Assembly: GCA_020746105.1 (NCBI GenBank)
Contig: CM036622.1
Span: 43,687,477 to 43,751,476, forward strand
Direction: 5' to 3'
From: Trogon surrucura
Lineage: Eukaryota > Chordata > Aves > Trogoniformes > Trogonidae
DNA length: 64,000 bases
Both the position numbers and the translations under genes were made by a program. Below the pieces are notes generated by a model. That model saw only the letters and a list, made by a program, of their open reading frames with translations. It made no database searches and was not told the DNA's origin. Below are positions 49,101 to 60,700 of the stretch, one piece after another; within the stretch, counting starts at the first letter, position 1; each line of letters begins with the position of its first letter.

Positions 49101-50239
49101 CGGACACTCAGAGACAGAGAAATATCTAGGTGAAGGCACAGCAACATCAATATCGAGCAAGACATCCCCAAATCTGTTTGAGAAAACAACTACAGACTGT
49201 ATAGTGCAGTGAGCACTGCTTTCTTTTAAAGTTAGGTATAAAGAGGGAGGGGGAAAAAAAAGACAAACTGACTACACAGCAGTTTTTATAGAGTGGATTA
49301 GCTCAGTCCAGACCTAAGCCAATGCTTTTTCTTTCCTGCAGGATCTTAGATGTGGGGACTCTTCACAAGTCATCTGTAATACGTTGTTAATGACTCCTGT
49401 TAAGCTCTTTATAAAATGAGGGGAAAAAAGGATGCTGGTGCCCTCATTGTTCCCATTTTCATGATTCTACAGGCACAGGACTCCCTCAGCAGTGAGGTCT
49501 TCCCTGGCTTTTATCATCCAAGATTACCCTAGCAGTGATGAGTTAACAAGATCTGACAAGATCACAGCGGCAGGGCAGTATACCTGCAGGTAAAACAGAG
49601 GTCGCTTTGGAGTCATTTTCTCACAGTCTGGAGCACATAAATGTTCAACACTTAGAGTTTTTTCAGTGGCAAGGGAAGACTGGTAGCTCAGTAAATGCAG
49701 TTGCGCCTGTTTGATGGAGGCACACTTCCACAGGCTTCTGGAAGCCCAGTTTGAGGCCATTTATAAAACAGCACCCACACAAACCCAATGTGATTGGATT
49801 GGTAAATGAGTTATGGCTAAGCTAACTTAGTAACCAGATATTAGATGCAGGAGATGCAACCACACAGCAAACTCCTTGTAACCCAAAAATCACTGAGAAG
49901 TTATGCTAGCAGCATGCCTGTTCCAAACTGCAGGGTCCACCATGACCCACCGTGACGGGAAGCATTTGCTTGTACTGCTGGGATGGGTGTTGTACTCCCT
50001 GCCTGACTTGTCCCTGCCCCAGCCACCGGGGGCTAATGCACTATGGTTGGAACATGTACCTTCAGAGAAGGACCCAGTCTTCCTTATGGACTTCTGTATA
50101 GGCTTTTTTTTTTTGCATTGCTTGTCCTCATTTTTGTTCCCTCGCAGAATAGCCCCACCCTATTTATCCTTTCTGATGTCCACTAATGCTGATGTCTAGG
50201 TTATTTCAATCCCTTGGTAAGGCCCTGCCTTAGGCCAGA
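46146..50239. other. No gene recognised
   Basis: About 4.1 kb of unique-looking sequence. Several overlapping short open frames (for example 46747-47136, 129 codons) carry no domain and coincide with frames on the opposite strand. No repeat family or RNA gene is recognised. Confidence 0.5.
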
Positions 50240-50375
50240 TCTTATTAAGGCCATCTTTAGGTTAGATGTCTCTGCACATTGCAAGAGGGTTGGACTAGAT
50301 GATCTTTAAAACTTTCTTCCAACCCAATTCTATGATTCTATGCATCTATGAATCTATGATTCCATGATTCCATGA
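50240..50375 (+). mobile_element. CR1 LINE, 3' end with long tail repeat
   Basis: The plus strand reads AAGGCCATCTTTAGGTTAGATG, then AGGGTTGGACTAGATGATCT, then a tail of about six diverged copies of ATTCTATG/ATTCCATG ending near 50375. It is only a 3' UTR and the last codons of ORF2. The tail is longer than in the other copies. Confidence 0.85.
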
Positions 50376-50789
50376 TAAAGTATACTCTCATTTCTCCTGC
50401 AGCTACCATATCTGCATTTGCACAATGGAAGAATACAATTAAATAACCATGCAAAAGGCAAAAATCACCCAGTTACACTATGTTTAGGCAATGTAAGCCC
50501 CTTTTCCTTCTCTCATCGGGAGCTCTAGGCAGGCAAAGGTGCAATACTGTTGTGTTACCAAGTTCTCTACAGAGCACCTGTATACTACCCTTTCTACCCC
50601 TAACACGCCTTATCTCCCTTCAAGATCACCAAATCACAAACAAACTCTTTTGAGCCTGGGTAGTGTCTGTTTTGGGCCAGTCTCATGCTGGGCATAAGCT
50701 AATGATATAACATTAGTGGTTTGCTACAGCTGTGCTATGGAGCAACAGAATTTGAGGACAGCCAAGTGTTCCATGGCCATGCAAGCAGC
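50376..50789. other. No gene recognised
   Basis: About 410 bases between the CR1 tail and the next, longer CR1. Its last bases (from about 50720) may be the diverged start of that element. Confidence 0.5.
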
Positions 50790-51299
50790 ACAAACACTGT
50801 TAAGGGAAGAGCAACTGTCATCAGCTACCTGGACTTGTGCAGAACATTTGACACTGTCCCACATAGCATCCTTGTCTCTAAATTGGAGACACATGGATTT
50901 GATGGATGGACCTCTTGGTGGATAAAAAATTGGCTGCGATGTAAAAAGGTGTATTCAACAACTCGGTGTCTAAGTGGAGACTAGTGATGAGTGGTGTTCC
51001 TCAAGGATCAGTCCTGGATCTGGCACTGTTAAACATCTTTGTTGATGACATGGACAGTGGAATTGGGTGTAACCTCAGCAAATTTGCTGATGACACCAAG
51101 CTGTGTGGTGCAGTCGACATGCTGAAGGGAAGGGATGCCACCCAGAGGGACCTTGACAAGGCCAAATGCTGGATCCCGTACCTGCGTTGGGGCACTCCCA
51201 AGCACAGATACAGGCTCAGCAGAGAATGGGTTGAAAGCAGCCCTGCAGAGAAGTGCTTGAGGGTATTTGCTGATGAGAAGCTCGACATGACCCAGCAAT
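50790..51299 (+). mobile_element. Older CR1 LINE, 5' part (reverse-transcriptase core)
   Basis: The plus strand encodes [71 protein letters not shown] and a stretch ending DEKLDMTQQ. These are the reverse-transcriptase blocks of CR1 ORF2, with FADD as the catalytic motif. Compared with other CR1 copies, a block of about 14 codons between the RDLD and the PKHRYRL segments is missing, and the segment after NWL is scrambled. The element is cut at 51299 by a younger CR1 and resumes at 51778. Confidence 0.92.
51295..51299 (+). repeat. Left copy of probable target-site duplication
   Basis: GCAAT here and again at 51773-51777 flank the inserted young CR1. Removing one copy and the insert restores the coding continuity of the older CR1 (reading MTQQ then CAYAAQKAS), which supports it as the insertion point. 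Confidence 0.7.
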
Positions 51300-51772
51300 A
51301 CAGTTCAAGAAAGACAGGGAACTGCTGGAGAGAGTCCAGCACAGGGCAACTAGGATGATTAAGGGAGTGGAGCATCTCCCTTATGAGGAAAGGCTGAGGG
51401 AGCTGGGGCTCTTTAGTTTGGAGGAGACTGAGGGGTGACCTCATTAATGTTTACAAGTATATAAAGGGGGAGTGTCACGAGGATGGAGCCAGGCTCTTCT
51501 CGGTGACAACCAATGATAGGACAAGGGGTAATGGGCTGAAACTGGAACATAAGAGGTTCCGCTTAAACTCGAGAAGAAACTTCTTCCCAGTGAGGGTGAC
51601 GGAGCCCTGGAACAGGCTGCCCAGGGAGGTTGTGGAGTCTCCTTCTCTGGAGACATTCAAGACCTGCCTGGACACGTTCCTGTGTAGCATAATCTAGGCA
51701 TTCCTGCTCTGGCAGGGGGATTGGACTTGATGATCTTTCGAGGTCCCTGACATTCTGTGATTCTGTGATTCT
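51300..51772 (+). mobile_element. Young CR1 LINE inserted into the older CR1
   Basis: A 473-base, 5'-truncated CR1. It begins in the [20 protein letters not shown] block and continues through the region encoding [20 protein letters not shown] and [20 protein letters not shown], then the 3' UTR GGACTTGATGATCTTTCGAGG and a short tail ATTCTGTGATTCTGTGATTC. It closely matches the copies at 2965-3177 and 23012-23527, apart from a short gap just before the tail. It interrupts the older element, so it is the younger of the two. Confidence 0.95.
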
Positions 51773-52394
51773 GCAATGTGCATATGCGGCCCAGAAAGCC
51801 AGCTGTATCCTGAGCTGCATTAAAAGAAGGGTGGCCAGCAGGTCAAGGGAGGTGATTGTTCTCCTCTACTCCACTACCATGAGACCCCATCTGCAGTACT
51901 GTGTTCAGCTGTGGGGCTCACAGTCTAAGAAAGACATGGACCTGTTGGAGTGGGTCCAGAGGAGGGCCACGAAGATAATCAGAGGGTTGGAGCACCTCCC
52001 CTATGAAGACCGGCTGAGAGACTTGTGGTTGCACAGCTTGCAGGTAGACCTTATAGCAGCCTTCCGGTACTTAAAGGGGGCCTATAGGATAGCTGGAGAG
52101 GGACTTTTTTACAAAGGTGTGTAGTGACAGGACAAGGGGTAATGGCTTTAAATTGAAAGAGGGTAGATTTAGATTAAAGTTAAGGAGGAAGTTCTTCACA
52201 GTGAGGGTAGTGAGGCACTGGAACAAGTTGCCCAGAGAACGTGAGAAAGCCCCCTCTCTGGATGCATTTAAGGCCAGGTTAGATGGAGTTTTGAGTAATG
52301 GGGTCTAGTGGAAAGTGTCCCAGCCCATGGCAGGGGGTTTGGCGTGAGATGATCTTTAAGGTCCCTTCCAACTCAAATCATTCTATGATTCTGT
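51773..52394 (+). mobile_element. Older CR1 LINE, 3' part
   Basis: After the insertion the older element resumes with [107 protein letters not shown] and HWNKLPRE. A 3' UTR (AGATGATCTTTAAGGTCCC) and the tail ATTCTATGATTCTGTG follow. A frame change separates 51765-52124 from 52117-52308. It is the same subfamily as the minus-strand copy at 14222-14838, not that of the inserted young element. Confidence 0.94.
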
Positions 52395-55300
52395 GTTTCT
52401 CAGCTCAACACGTTTTCTCTGGAGTTTTTTTCTGTGACATCTCATAAATCTCAGCTATGATTTTCTGATTTCCTGGAAGCTGCAGACTTGGTCATTCACA
52501 GAACCAGACTTCAAATTTGCAAGACCTATTTTCTTGAGCCAAGAGCTAAATGCAGATAAGCGACTGCCACACTCAAAAGTGCTCAGTTGCAGAGCAAATG
52601 ACTGCACCATGAAGATCATCTGAGCCCCTGATGCATATTTGGGATGACCTTGGGGGGAGGAATGGCTGTATTGCAGGCAGGGCTGATGACCCTCAGCAGA
52701 AACTCTTGTATCCAGCAGTGCTGGAGAGGCAAGTGCAGCCTGCTTGAAATTGGAGTCAACCTCAGGGAGCATGAGGACTGCCTAGCAGAGACAAGTATAG
52801 GAAGGAATTTTTTTTTTGCCCCTTTATTAGGCTAGGAAGAGCCATCAAGCCCTCCTGAGTAGGGCAGTTGGCCTGCTCTTTGCAAGTAGAGCTACCTGTA
52901 TTTTTCGAAATAATTCTGCACTGGAGTCTTGGAAGAGAGAAAAAATAAAGTCAAACTGCATGTTAAGCTAGTTGCTGCAGTATGCTTTGTCTACTTCACC
53001 TTTATCTTTCCTATCACGTTCTCTAATGTAAAGAGGTAAGACTTCCTCATGTGACTGGTTGGATTATTAGCTAGGACATCTAGGGTACTGACACTTTGAA
53101 GCACCCCATTCCAGGGCTTTAGGAGGATGCAAACACTGTGAGGACAGTCCTTATTCCGAAGAGCCCAGACTATAAAACGCAGAGTAATGGGTAGATAAAA
53201 AGAGAAACCAGTGAGACAGGTTTGGGTGGCATGTCAACCAGCACACCAGTGTAATTTTGGGGGAGTCATGCTGGTGAAGGAGTGATCTGAGGGAGGTTAG
53301 CTTTGGGCTGTTCCTTTTGGGGGCTCCTCCCGTATCGAGAGAGAGTCTGGGAGGGAAGGAGCAAGCTACCAGAAAATGTGCAATGGCTTTGCCACGTCGG
53401 GGGGGAGTTGGCAGTACAGCAGCATCTGAGAAACGAGATGATCTGAGTCCTGTGGAAGCCAAGACAAATAGATACACACAAATTCCCATGCAGTGCCCTG
53501 CGTAACAGATCTTTTTTCAATTCGAGGGTCCAGAGTGTCTGACTCCAGCAATCTGCAGGGTCGTAACATTGACCGTGGTTTCCCCTTCCCTCTCCCCTTT
53601 AATTTTCCTTCCTTCCTTTGTGCAAATAAAGAAAGTGCACTGGGAATTCTTTTGAAGACAGTATAGTTGGGGTTTGTACTGGAATTTCATAAGGAAGCTT
53701 ATGAGACATTATAAGTTGTCTCTAGAAAAAGACTCTTTGAACCTTTTATCTTAATGTATTTACCTCTGGAATACACAGACTTTGCATTCAAGAAGGGCAC
53801 TTTACAGGGAGAAAATTAAATACATAATGACTTGCAGGAGACCAGGAGACTATATCCTGAGGAGTTTTACTGTGGGCTAACACCAGTGAAATTAAAATAC
53901 TCACATACTCTTGACCTTGATTATAGCATTTGTGTTTCATGATATAAAACAACTCAGTTAGTAGGAATATTTTATTATTGTCCCCTACAAATGAACTGAA
54001 GCGGAATGGATCAGTATTGTTTATAATGGTGTAGTTGGTAGAAAATTGTGTTTCAGTGTTTCACCTCAATTATAAGAGCTCATATTGCCTTAGGTAAATG
54101 CGGTAAAAAAATCGCATAATAACAGGTTATTGTGCAATGGACTGTAAAACCATCAGACAAGGGTGTAAGCTTTTCTTTTAAAGTGAAAAACAACTGAATA
54201 AAGTGCCTGAAGTCTTTTTCTGTTATTTTTTGGTATTCCTCTGGTTCCTTTCTAATACATGCTGAAGACATGCTGTAACTTCAGCTAGCAAAATACTGTT
54301 GACTTACATGAAGAAAAAAAGAAAATTATTATATGCAATTGGATGAGTCATATGAGTTAGAAAGGCAGGAAACTTCAAATGTAATGTATTCTTCTGACAA
54401 CATACATCAGAAGGGGTGAACACTGAGGCATAGGTTTCTGGGTAAGGTGGCTACCAAGAGGGCTGGCAGGATTTTCCTTGCGCTAGAGTAGCAAAGCAAT
54501 GGCACTAGGATTTTCTCAGTAAAACATTTATTAAACAAATGAAACTGTTTCTAGAAAGGAGGAGAATGCACTAGATTGGTCTAAGGCAGCTTAATACTTC
54601 TGTGTCCACAGTCATGATGGTACAGCATGTCTGGCTAAACTCGTTTCACCAGAGCACAATCAAGCTGCAGAGCAGATGTTGGCATCAGGCATCATTGAGA
54701 GCTTCTCTGCAGCTGTGAACAGATGAGGATGTTTAGTACTCCTTTCAGTGCTGCTTTGGAGAACGAACGGCAAGTGTGTACTCTGACTGCCAGATAACTA
54801 TATAGAAAAGATGCTCTAAAAGCTGTGGCTTCAGGGGGCTTCTTGCTAGATGCAGGGCTACTCATACAAATAAACTATTTAAAAAGGGTACTGCTGAAGA
54901 ACTGTGACTCAGCGCAGGCACTACACAGCCCATCTTTTGATTACCTATGGATGTTTCACCTGTATGTAAGAGAAGTGACAGTATTGTTATAGGAATTTTT
55001 TAGGTTTTTTTTTTTGTCAAGCTATGCCTTTAGCCTAGAGCAAAGCATGATGAATCTGAAGTTATGGGAAATAGTTACCAGGGCAGGTCATAGATCAGGT
55101 CATCCCTTTTAGTGTCACTTAGGAGAAAGATGTACTGATCTGCTGGGAAATAAAAGAAGTCCCGGTTGAACTCGGATCTTAAAGAAGGTGATCCCTCCAG
55201 GCTACCTATGCAAAGAAGAACCTGTAGTCATGCAATAATGCCTGGAGTAAATGGTTTTAGTAGAAATACAGCAGGCAAAAATGTACTGGTTTGCAATTGC

Positions 55301-57631
55301 ACAGAATAGTACAATAATAATATGAGTTTGCCATGGAATTAATTACAGGTTATAGTTCTGTCCTAATTTGTGCCTCATAAAGTAATGAAAATATCACTGA
55401 CACAACAGCTCTGTCTCTTCTGACTCACTGCTTCAACTATTACATATCTGAACACTGTGAATCAGAAATTACAGTGGGATTTAGGTCTTTAGCAGAACTG
55501 GTGTTCATGTACTTAGCTGCTGTCATGCCAGACTTCTCTGTTGGAACATGTTTCATGAGCTTTTGCTTTAACATCTGTACAGCCAGTTCCTATGCAAAAT
55601 GTTGAGTTATAAATTAAACATGTAATATATACTCATTTGCGTGCATGTGTGCAGAACTATACATGTACCTATAGCTTTTATTACCTTGTGAGTTCCCAAA
55701 TGCTTTGGTGGCATATGGTGCAAGGTGGCAACTCTAATGAAGAGGCAGAATGATTCCTGCAGCTCTGTGTCATTCTCTGCACAGGCACAATTCCTGCCTG
55801 CCAAAGGACTTGGTTGCACACAGACTGCTGCTCCCTGAGTGGAAGTAGGAGGTCGGACTGCACACTACCTGCTTCCTATCAAATGATACCTGCCACCATT
55901 TAACCTTTTTTCCCCCACACTGTTTGTAGTGTGTTTTATTGTGCTGTTAATGTGTCTCAACTGACGTTCAGAACTTCTGACCACATTTCTGCCTTTTCTA
56001 TTTCAGACATTTACTTGAGGATGAGATGTGCCACAGCCCTGTCCTCCCGTCTGCACTGACTAGGTCCCCATGGCAGACGGAGCCAATAGCAGTTAGTGTT
56101 AGCTCAGGTGAAAAAGTCTGCATTTAGCTGGATGAATGTCCCATTAAACTGCGTTGTTTTTCCCTGATGCATTCTTTCTTATCTGAACTCTTATAAATGG
56201 TTTCTCAATGCTAGATTTGCTTTGCTTTTGATAGATTTACTTTTATTTTCCAGTGGCAGAATACTCTTTGGACAGCCTGAGGCAATAAAAGTCCTCAGTC
56301 TCACCACTGAAAGAGACAGCGATAGCTAACTTGCCTGTACAGCAAAGCACTCCCATAAATAGCAGGCTTATTCGGTAAAGGTTGGTTTTGGTAGGCGGGG
56401 AAGGGAGAGACATTTCAAGGCAATTTTGTATCACTAGATATTTAGGTTCAGAAATATCTTTATCCGCTTTGGGAATGCACTTCCTGTTTTGACTTGCACT
56501 CTAAATATATATAATTTTTAAATTACAGGTTTACGTCAAGAGAACAATTTAGTCAAGTATTACTTTCTTTGGAGAACACATCCTTGTTGTTACTCATAAT
56601 TTATGGCATGCATTCAAGCATAAAGTATGTATGGATCTATTAATCAAAACCCATGATCCACATTATGGATTCTCTGCAGGAAACAGCTCTTCTGGATGTG
56701 GGGGCAATTGATACAAAGCTGGCAAAATGAAAGGCAAAGGAAGTCTGACTAGAGGTACGTGGAGTTACTGGTTGGGAAGGATATTGCAGGACAAGAGGAC
56801 GTGGCAGAGATTTTGGAAGATCCAGATCGTGCCTTGACGGAGCTTTTCTGCACAACTTAAGCCAAGGTGGCCCATGGCCAGCGCGTTTAGCCTTCTGAGC
56901 AGAGGTCTTCTCATGCTGACAGCTAGAGGAAGAAAACCAGTAACCTTACAGGGTGCAGCAAAATCAGCCAGAGTTCAAAGTCGTTCAGCCAACCCAGCAG
57001 CTGGAAACTGAAATCTGGCCTTCGCTACAGGGCTGTCTCTGTGCTGCATCTCACTCTAAACCCTGGACTGCAAAGAACCAAATGGAAAGACACCCCGCAT
57101 TGTGGGTGTCCTGGCTTTCAGACTGCATTTGTTGCAGATAATACTCTAAGACTCAGGGTTGCTCACTAGGGACTGTGCCTCGGGCATGTCTCTGACCTGC
57201 ATTTCTTTCAAAGGGTAAGAGTTTGCTGCCTGATCTCTAGACAAGGACAGGGCAGGTCAGGGATGCAGTGATGCTGGGATTTTCAAAGAGCAGTCTGCTG
57301 CAATGGGAGTGGGAAATGTGTAACTGGAGTAAGCTATATCACAGTTCTGAGCCTATGAGAGTAGCAGCTGATGGGAAGGAAGCACATAGGTGGCCCGGAC
57401 ATTTCTGATGGCACTTTCTTTCCCAGAGCTCAGCAGGCAGGAAGAGATCTGAAATTCTGCTTCAGTCAAAAGTCTGGACATATTTGTTTCTTGGGGAATT
57501 TATCCCAACAGCTCACATCATGAAAAGAACATTCTTCTAAACCAAATTTTTCACACGTATTTTCTGGTCTCTGTTGTACCTCTTGAAGTTTATAGTGATC
57601 CACTGAGCAATGTGATGCCGTGTCATAAAAT
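52395..57631. other. No gene recognised
   Basis: About 5.2 kb with no recognisable repeat family or conserved protein. A TATA-like ACTATAAAAC near 53169, and AATAAA near 53625, reminded me of an LTR, but no terminal repeats or known LTR landmarks were seen. Short open frames on both strands at 53151-53569 overlap each other. Confidence 0.5.
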
Positions 57632-57722
57632 GACAGAATCATAGAAACATAGAATGTTAGGGATTGGAAGGGACCTCCATCATCTAGTCCAACCCACCTG
57701 CCAAAGCAGGATTACCTAGGGC
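57632..57722 (-). mobile_element. CR1 LINE, short 3' end
   Basis: On the minus strand, a tail (GACAGAATCATAGAAACATAG) leads into GGGATTGGAAGGGACCTCCA, CATCTAGTCCAACCCACCTG and CAAAGCAGGATTACCTAGG, the typical CR1 3' UTR. Only about 90 bases are present, so no ORF2 sequence is included. Confidence 0.88.
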
Positions 57723-60700
57723 ATGCAAGCGTCATCTTTGATTGTATTAAAAGAATTATCATATGTAAAGTGACATAATTACACACTTCTCTGAATATTT
57801 AATAGGGTACATCTGTATACAAATTGAAATATCACACTTGATATATTTGTTTTCCATATTAATTACCATAATAAAAGCTGAATCTGTCCCCAGGAAACAT
57901 TCCCTTGTCTTGGTACTGTGTCCACCAGCAAAAGGCCAATGTAAGGCCTTGAATGTAACCTCTTCTTTCCTCTGAGGCTGGGAATGGGGCTCTGACTGTA
58001 CCCCTTTGGAGTTCTAACTCTGCTAAGTCAGTGCAAGCTTTGAACTTCTTGATGCAACTGCTATCATGGAAGTCAGCTTATAACTTATACTAACGGTTGT
58101 GTCATTCTGCTGCAGCAGCCCTGTGGAAGGAAGATACTTTAATTATATATATTGCTTTCACTTACTGCATTTAGTGAGAGAAAAATCCAAGACACCTTCC
58201 CTGAGTTGCCTTTGATGTAACATAGGTAGTGGTGTGCTTTGGTGTCACATTGGCCAATGTCACATGTAACTTTATGATGGGATTTGTGAGTTCCACATGA
58301 TAAAATTAAATGCTCACTTCAGCTGCGTACACCCCTAATCCTCAGCCTTTCCTTAATTTTGGAGCAATCTGCACATCCTACACAAACCTGCCCCAAGGAA
58401 TATTTGGTTCTCAGTACAGAGGATAACAACATCTGTTTATGACCACTGCGGTAAAGAGAAATTGCCATGAGAGTTTGGCAACGAGTTTTGAGTTTTCCCC
58501 ATGAAGCTGATTCAGCAAAGCTAAAATGAAATGGCCTGTTAGAGCATGCCAAGGGGAACCATTTAATGCTCAGAGAGCTGCAAAGTGTCTCTTTGTTTGT
58601 TTTCCCCAATATCTCAACCCCAAAGCTTTCAGGACCATGATAGACAACACCTCATTATGTTTACGTAAAAGATACTGAAATTACTGTGCGTAGCTATCAG
58701 TCACTGGTCAGGCCTCAGCCCAGAATGATTTTGGCTGAAGAAAGCTCTACAGTGAAGGCATCCGCCCTCTTGCTCCACAGCGCTGTGAAATCTCTGAATG
58801 AGGGTCAGGGTACCGCTGGTAAGACAGGATGTGCCGAGACCCTTGCTGAGCCCACCCACGTCGCAGCAGCCTTGCGGCTAGAAGATCCCCCAGTTTCCTC
58901 CACTTACTTAATCTTTCTCATATCATTATACAGCCCATTCAGAGCCAAGCTCCAGAAACAGTGCCCATCCTTTTCCTTTTCATGTTGGTAATGTTCGTTT
59001 GTGCGGCACATACGCACATGCATGCACAAACACACGCACACACACACATACAAAATAGTTCCAGCTGTTGCAAATTACAGCACAGAAAACACTTCTTTAA
59101 AAAAGAAAAGTGAATGGAAGATCAGCACACAACCCAGCAAGAGAGGGAGTAAATGTTTCTCATTAGTGATTAGATCTTTCACATGTTTTCCTGTATACTT
59201 GTGTTCCTTGGTTAGTCCCTTCCTCTCAGTTGACTTGTGTTGGACTGGAACACTTGTAGATCGTTTTTTAAGAGCCTTGTTCTTCTGTGAGGACATCTCG
59301 ATTGCTTTTTTGGTTAGAAAATTGAACTTTGTGAACTCTCGTCTTGTCTAGAAAGGGCATTTAGGTTCACATCTTTGGCCCAAATCTCAGGTTACCTTGG
59401 TAACATTCACAGCAGCAACAATGCTTGTATTAAAGACCAGCACAGAAGCCTCTTGCCAACTCTCATAAGGAAAGTGTAAAAAGTGCTTAAAAGTTACCTG
59501 AGACCTTTTCTAGCTCAAATAATATCAGTCTCAAGTATTTTTCCTTGAGACAGATTCACATGTCTGTTAAGGTATTTCATACATAGGACAAATGTTTCTT
59601 TCCTGTAGTTATGTCAACTTACCAAGAGGTCAAGGAAACATCATTCTTTGAGTATTCAGAAAGATTGCCTCTTCTCTTGTTACATTGTTTTACTCCCACA
59701 TGATGACAAATTTTCTGATACCATTGATCTATTTGAAATGTGTTATGGATTTTCATATCTAATAATAAGCAGCCTAAGTGTTGAATACCAGATGGGAAAG
59801 AAGCAGACCTGGTAGAGAGTTAGCAGAGAGGAAAATATGTCATTCACAAAATATGTAATCCATGCTTAATGGTGGTTGTTTGCATTTCTCCCATTATTGG
59901 TCCCCAGCCATTGAACCTTTATTTTGTTCATTGAAATATTTTATCTGACAGACTGAGCTGTGCTGATGCTCAGGCAATATAATGAACAATAAAATAAAGT
60001 CAAGTGCTAGGAATATATTATAACTGTTGCCAAACTGTGCTGAGATAAAACTGCTAAAATTAACAAGTGCATTGTTTTCCTCAAAAACATTATCTGTCCT
60101 GAAAATAAAGTTCAAGACAGTCACATTTAAAGCTATAGGCCTGGGCCAATTTCTAATCTCGTTCACACTGACGTAATTGACATCAGAAGTTGGCTTGCAG
60201 TGTGCTTACACTACATCTCGGTGCTGTTAGCAGTAAGTACAGTAGAACTGAGGGCAATTTTTGAATACGTTCTACTTTACATCATGTGTCTATGACAATG
60301 TCTCTTAGCAAGTGAGACATTTCTTCTGTCTGCATAAAAACCTACAGATGAAATTAATCCTGAGCCAGAAAGAAGCTAACAGATATCACAGCTGAATTTT
60401 AAAATGTTCCATTGGCTGAAGATTTCCTTCACAAGAAACATTGCACTGTCTGCAAGCAATTTTTGCTTCAACCACAAAGAATACATTGGTGCACAGAAAA
60501 TTTCTTTCAGGAATGGTTAGTTAACCCAGCAATTTAAAACTGCTCTCAGTACAGAGTGTGGGAACAGTAAATAACCTTGGTTTCTGCTTTTCTAAATCTG
60601 TTACATGAAAGCTCCATGATCTGTTAACTCCTTAGTCTGTGTTTAACACTGGAATTTTATGGAGGGCTCCTCATGTCTTCTACCAATGCCCTACTCCAAG

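Noticed and set aside
53050-53660. Possible LTR with TATA-like and AATAAA sequences
   Set aside because: No TG...CA boundary, target duplication or known LTR landmarks could be identified.
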